A DNA stretch of 64,000 bases from Acanthochlamys bracteata (lineage: Eukaryota; Streptophyta; Magnoliopsida; Pandanales; Velloziaceae). The stretch spans positions 9,610,001 to 9,674,000 of the forward strand of contig CM034127.1 in the NCBI GenBank assembly GCA_019914995.1, read 5' to 3'. A program made the position numbers and the translations under genes. Of the stretch, positions 63,301 to 64,000 are shown one piece after another. How positions within the stretch are numbered: position 1 is the first letter of the stretch; each line of letters opens with the position of its first letter. The notes below the pieces were generated by a model that saw nothing but the letters and a program-made list of their open reading frames with translations, made no database searches and was not told where the DNA came from.

Positions 63301-64000
63301 TCTTAAGAAACCTACTCATAAAAACATCTTGATATTTGGCAAGTTATTGAATACCAAATCTGTGGAGTTGGACACAGTCCTCATTGAAGACCCTTATAGT
63401 AAGGAAATCAAGGGCTTCCACACTTGGATATCTTGTCTTGCAATCTTAGTATACATGTTAGAAACTTTAACATCTACTGAAGTCCACTACCCCTACTAGC
63501 TGAAAGAGACATTATAAACATTAATGTTCAACCATCATAATCAATGATTTACTATCAATGCTGGTTTAGGAATCCTAGTCCCATGTTACAGTGTCACTTA
63601 AAAAGAGTGCTCAATGTAAAAGACAGATCTACAAAAAGAAAGTAAACCTGAACCATTACCTGAAGAAGAGTCACACAGTGTGTTGGCAAGCCAATGTCTT
63701 TGAAAGGCTTTGAGAACCAAGCATTCCAAACGAATTCATGATCTGGATTGTGAAAATTCATAGAGCTTGGAAATGGGCGGGTAATGTCCCTTATCTCACA
63801 AAAGTAGTGTTTTCCATCAATGTCAAGATCAGTCAAATCCTGGATATTCTTCAATTCAGTTTTGCCTTGTGGTTGAGGGTTCTGGAGTTGAATCTTGATC
63901 CACTGGCTTTCAGCAACTGTACAGACGCATCCACCTCCAGGTAGGCTTGGGATAGTAGCAGTCACTTTGGTTGCAACCAAGAGAAGACCGACACCTCCTA
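51390..64000 (-). CDS. SAC9: SAC9-type phosphoinositide phosphatase with WW domain (5' end outside window)
   Basis: Twelve exons in frame, right to left: 64000-63660 (open at the edge), 63240-63108, 62995-61758, 60952-60847, 60712-60542, 58792-58550, 57083-56604, 55545-54739, 53969-53772, 53080-52628, 52538-52308 and 51668-51390. They give about 1,560 residues; roughly 95 N-terminal ones are missing. SAC9 is a plant-specific SAC phosphatase acting on PI(4,5)P2 and tied to stress signalling and membrane traffic. The SAC domain carries the catalytic CX5R(T) motif in [15 protein letters not shown] (near 62350). A WW domain follows ([20 protein letters not shown], then TTTWERP, near 62120-62215). 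The long C-terminal half includes a Cys cluster ([18 protein letters not shown] ... CKSCCEE) and ends in [20 protein letters not shown]. Order and sequence follow Arabidopsis SAC9 (At3g59770) throughout. The short exon near 60.9 kb is placed within a few bases. Confidence 0.93.
57611..57950. repeat. Two tandem units of about 171 bp in a SAC9 intron
   Basis: Unit 1 (57611-57781) and unit 2 (57782 to about 57950) share ACTATGCCATGGTGCATG, an AGCCTCA(T/C)AAGTTGC block, an ACTCTAA/ACTCTTAACTCC block and AACTTCAACAGACAAGATC/GACGACC. They are imperfect copies. They lie within a GC-richer stretch (about 57410-58230) unlike the rest of the 1.5-kb intron, which suggests an insertion. The family is not recognised. 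Confidence 0.6.

Overview
The window is nuclear DNA from a flowering plant, most likely a dicot. It is AT-rich, its genes are split by GT-AG introns, and it encodes plastid-targeted proteins (PIFI, TL17), a CLE signalling peptide, a pectin-type GT8 glycosyltransferase and SAC9. The products are closest to Arabidopsis proteins as I remember them. No database was searched, the species cannot be named, and all exon borders come from reading splice sites and frame by eye.

Layout. 0.1-3.0 kb (+): last seven exons of PIFI, converging on a PDCT/ROD1 gene at 3.7-4.8 kb (-). 5-10 kb: no coding gene, one possible noncoding exon near 8.2-8.5 kb. 10.0-10.6 kb (-): single-exon mitochondrial-type ribosomal protein uL10. 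10.8-13.1 kb: relic zone with a lone TVP38/DedA exon and the tail of a transposon-type Myb/SANT-like protein. 15.1-17.7 kb (-): membrane steroid-binding protein, two exons. 17.8-27 kb: very AT-rich and filled with small inverted-repeat elements (MITEs), with one intronless CLE prepropeptide gene at 22.2-22.5 kb (-). 27-30.3 kb: no convincing coding gene, possibly a noncoding transcript. 30.40 kb (-): tRNA-Val(AAC) with an oligo-T terminator. 30.7-32.9 kb (+): thylakoid lumenal pentapeptide-repeat protein TL17. 34.6-41.9 kb (-): 11-exon WD40 gene, the UTP4/cirhin homologue (POPCORN). 44.7-45.7 kb (-): intronless GATL. 47.7-49.6 kb (+): signal peptidase complex subunit SPC12 with a 5' UTR intron. 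51.4-64.0 kb (-): last 12 exons of SAC9, whose 5' end lies beyond the window.

The genes are mostly unrelated housekeeping or plastid genes and do not form a pathway. The one recognisable neighbourhood is PIFI-PDCT, which as I recall are also near neighbours in Arabidopsis (At3g15840 and At3g15820). The main non-genic theme is a family of roughly 90-320 bp MITEs with GGCGTTTGG-like ends, at least nine copies of which can be bounded here, plus two less certain families. The least expected items are the isolated CLE gene, the TVP38 exon beside a transposon protein tail, a tRNA-Val with both a compensated and an uncompensated stem change, and a 171-bp duplication inside a SAC9 intron. I did not see an obviously new multi-gene system.
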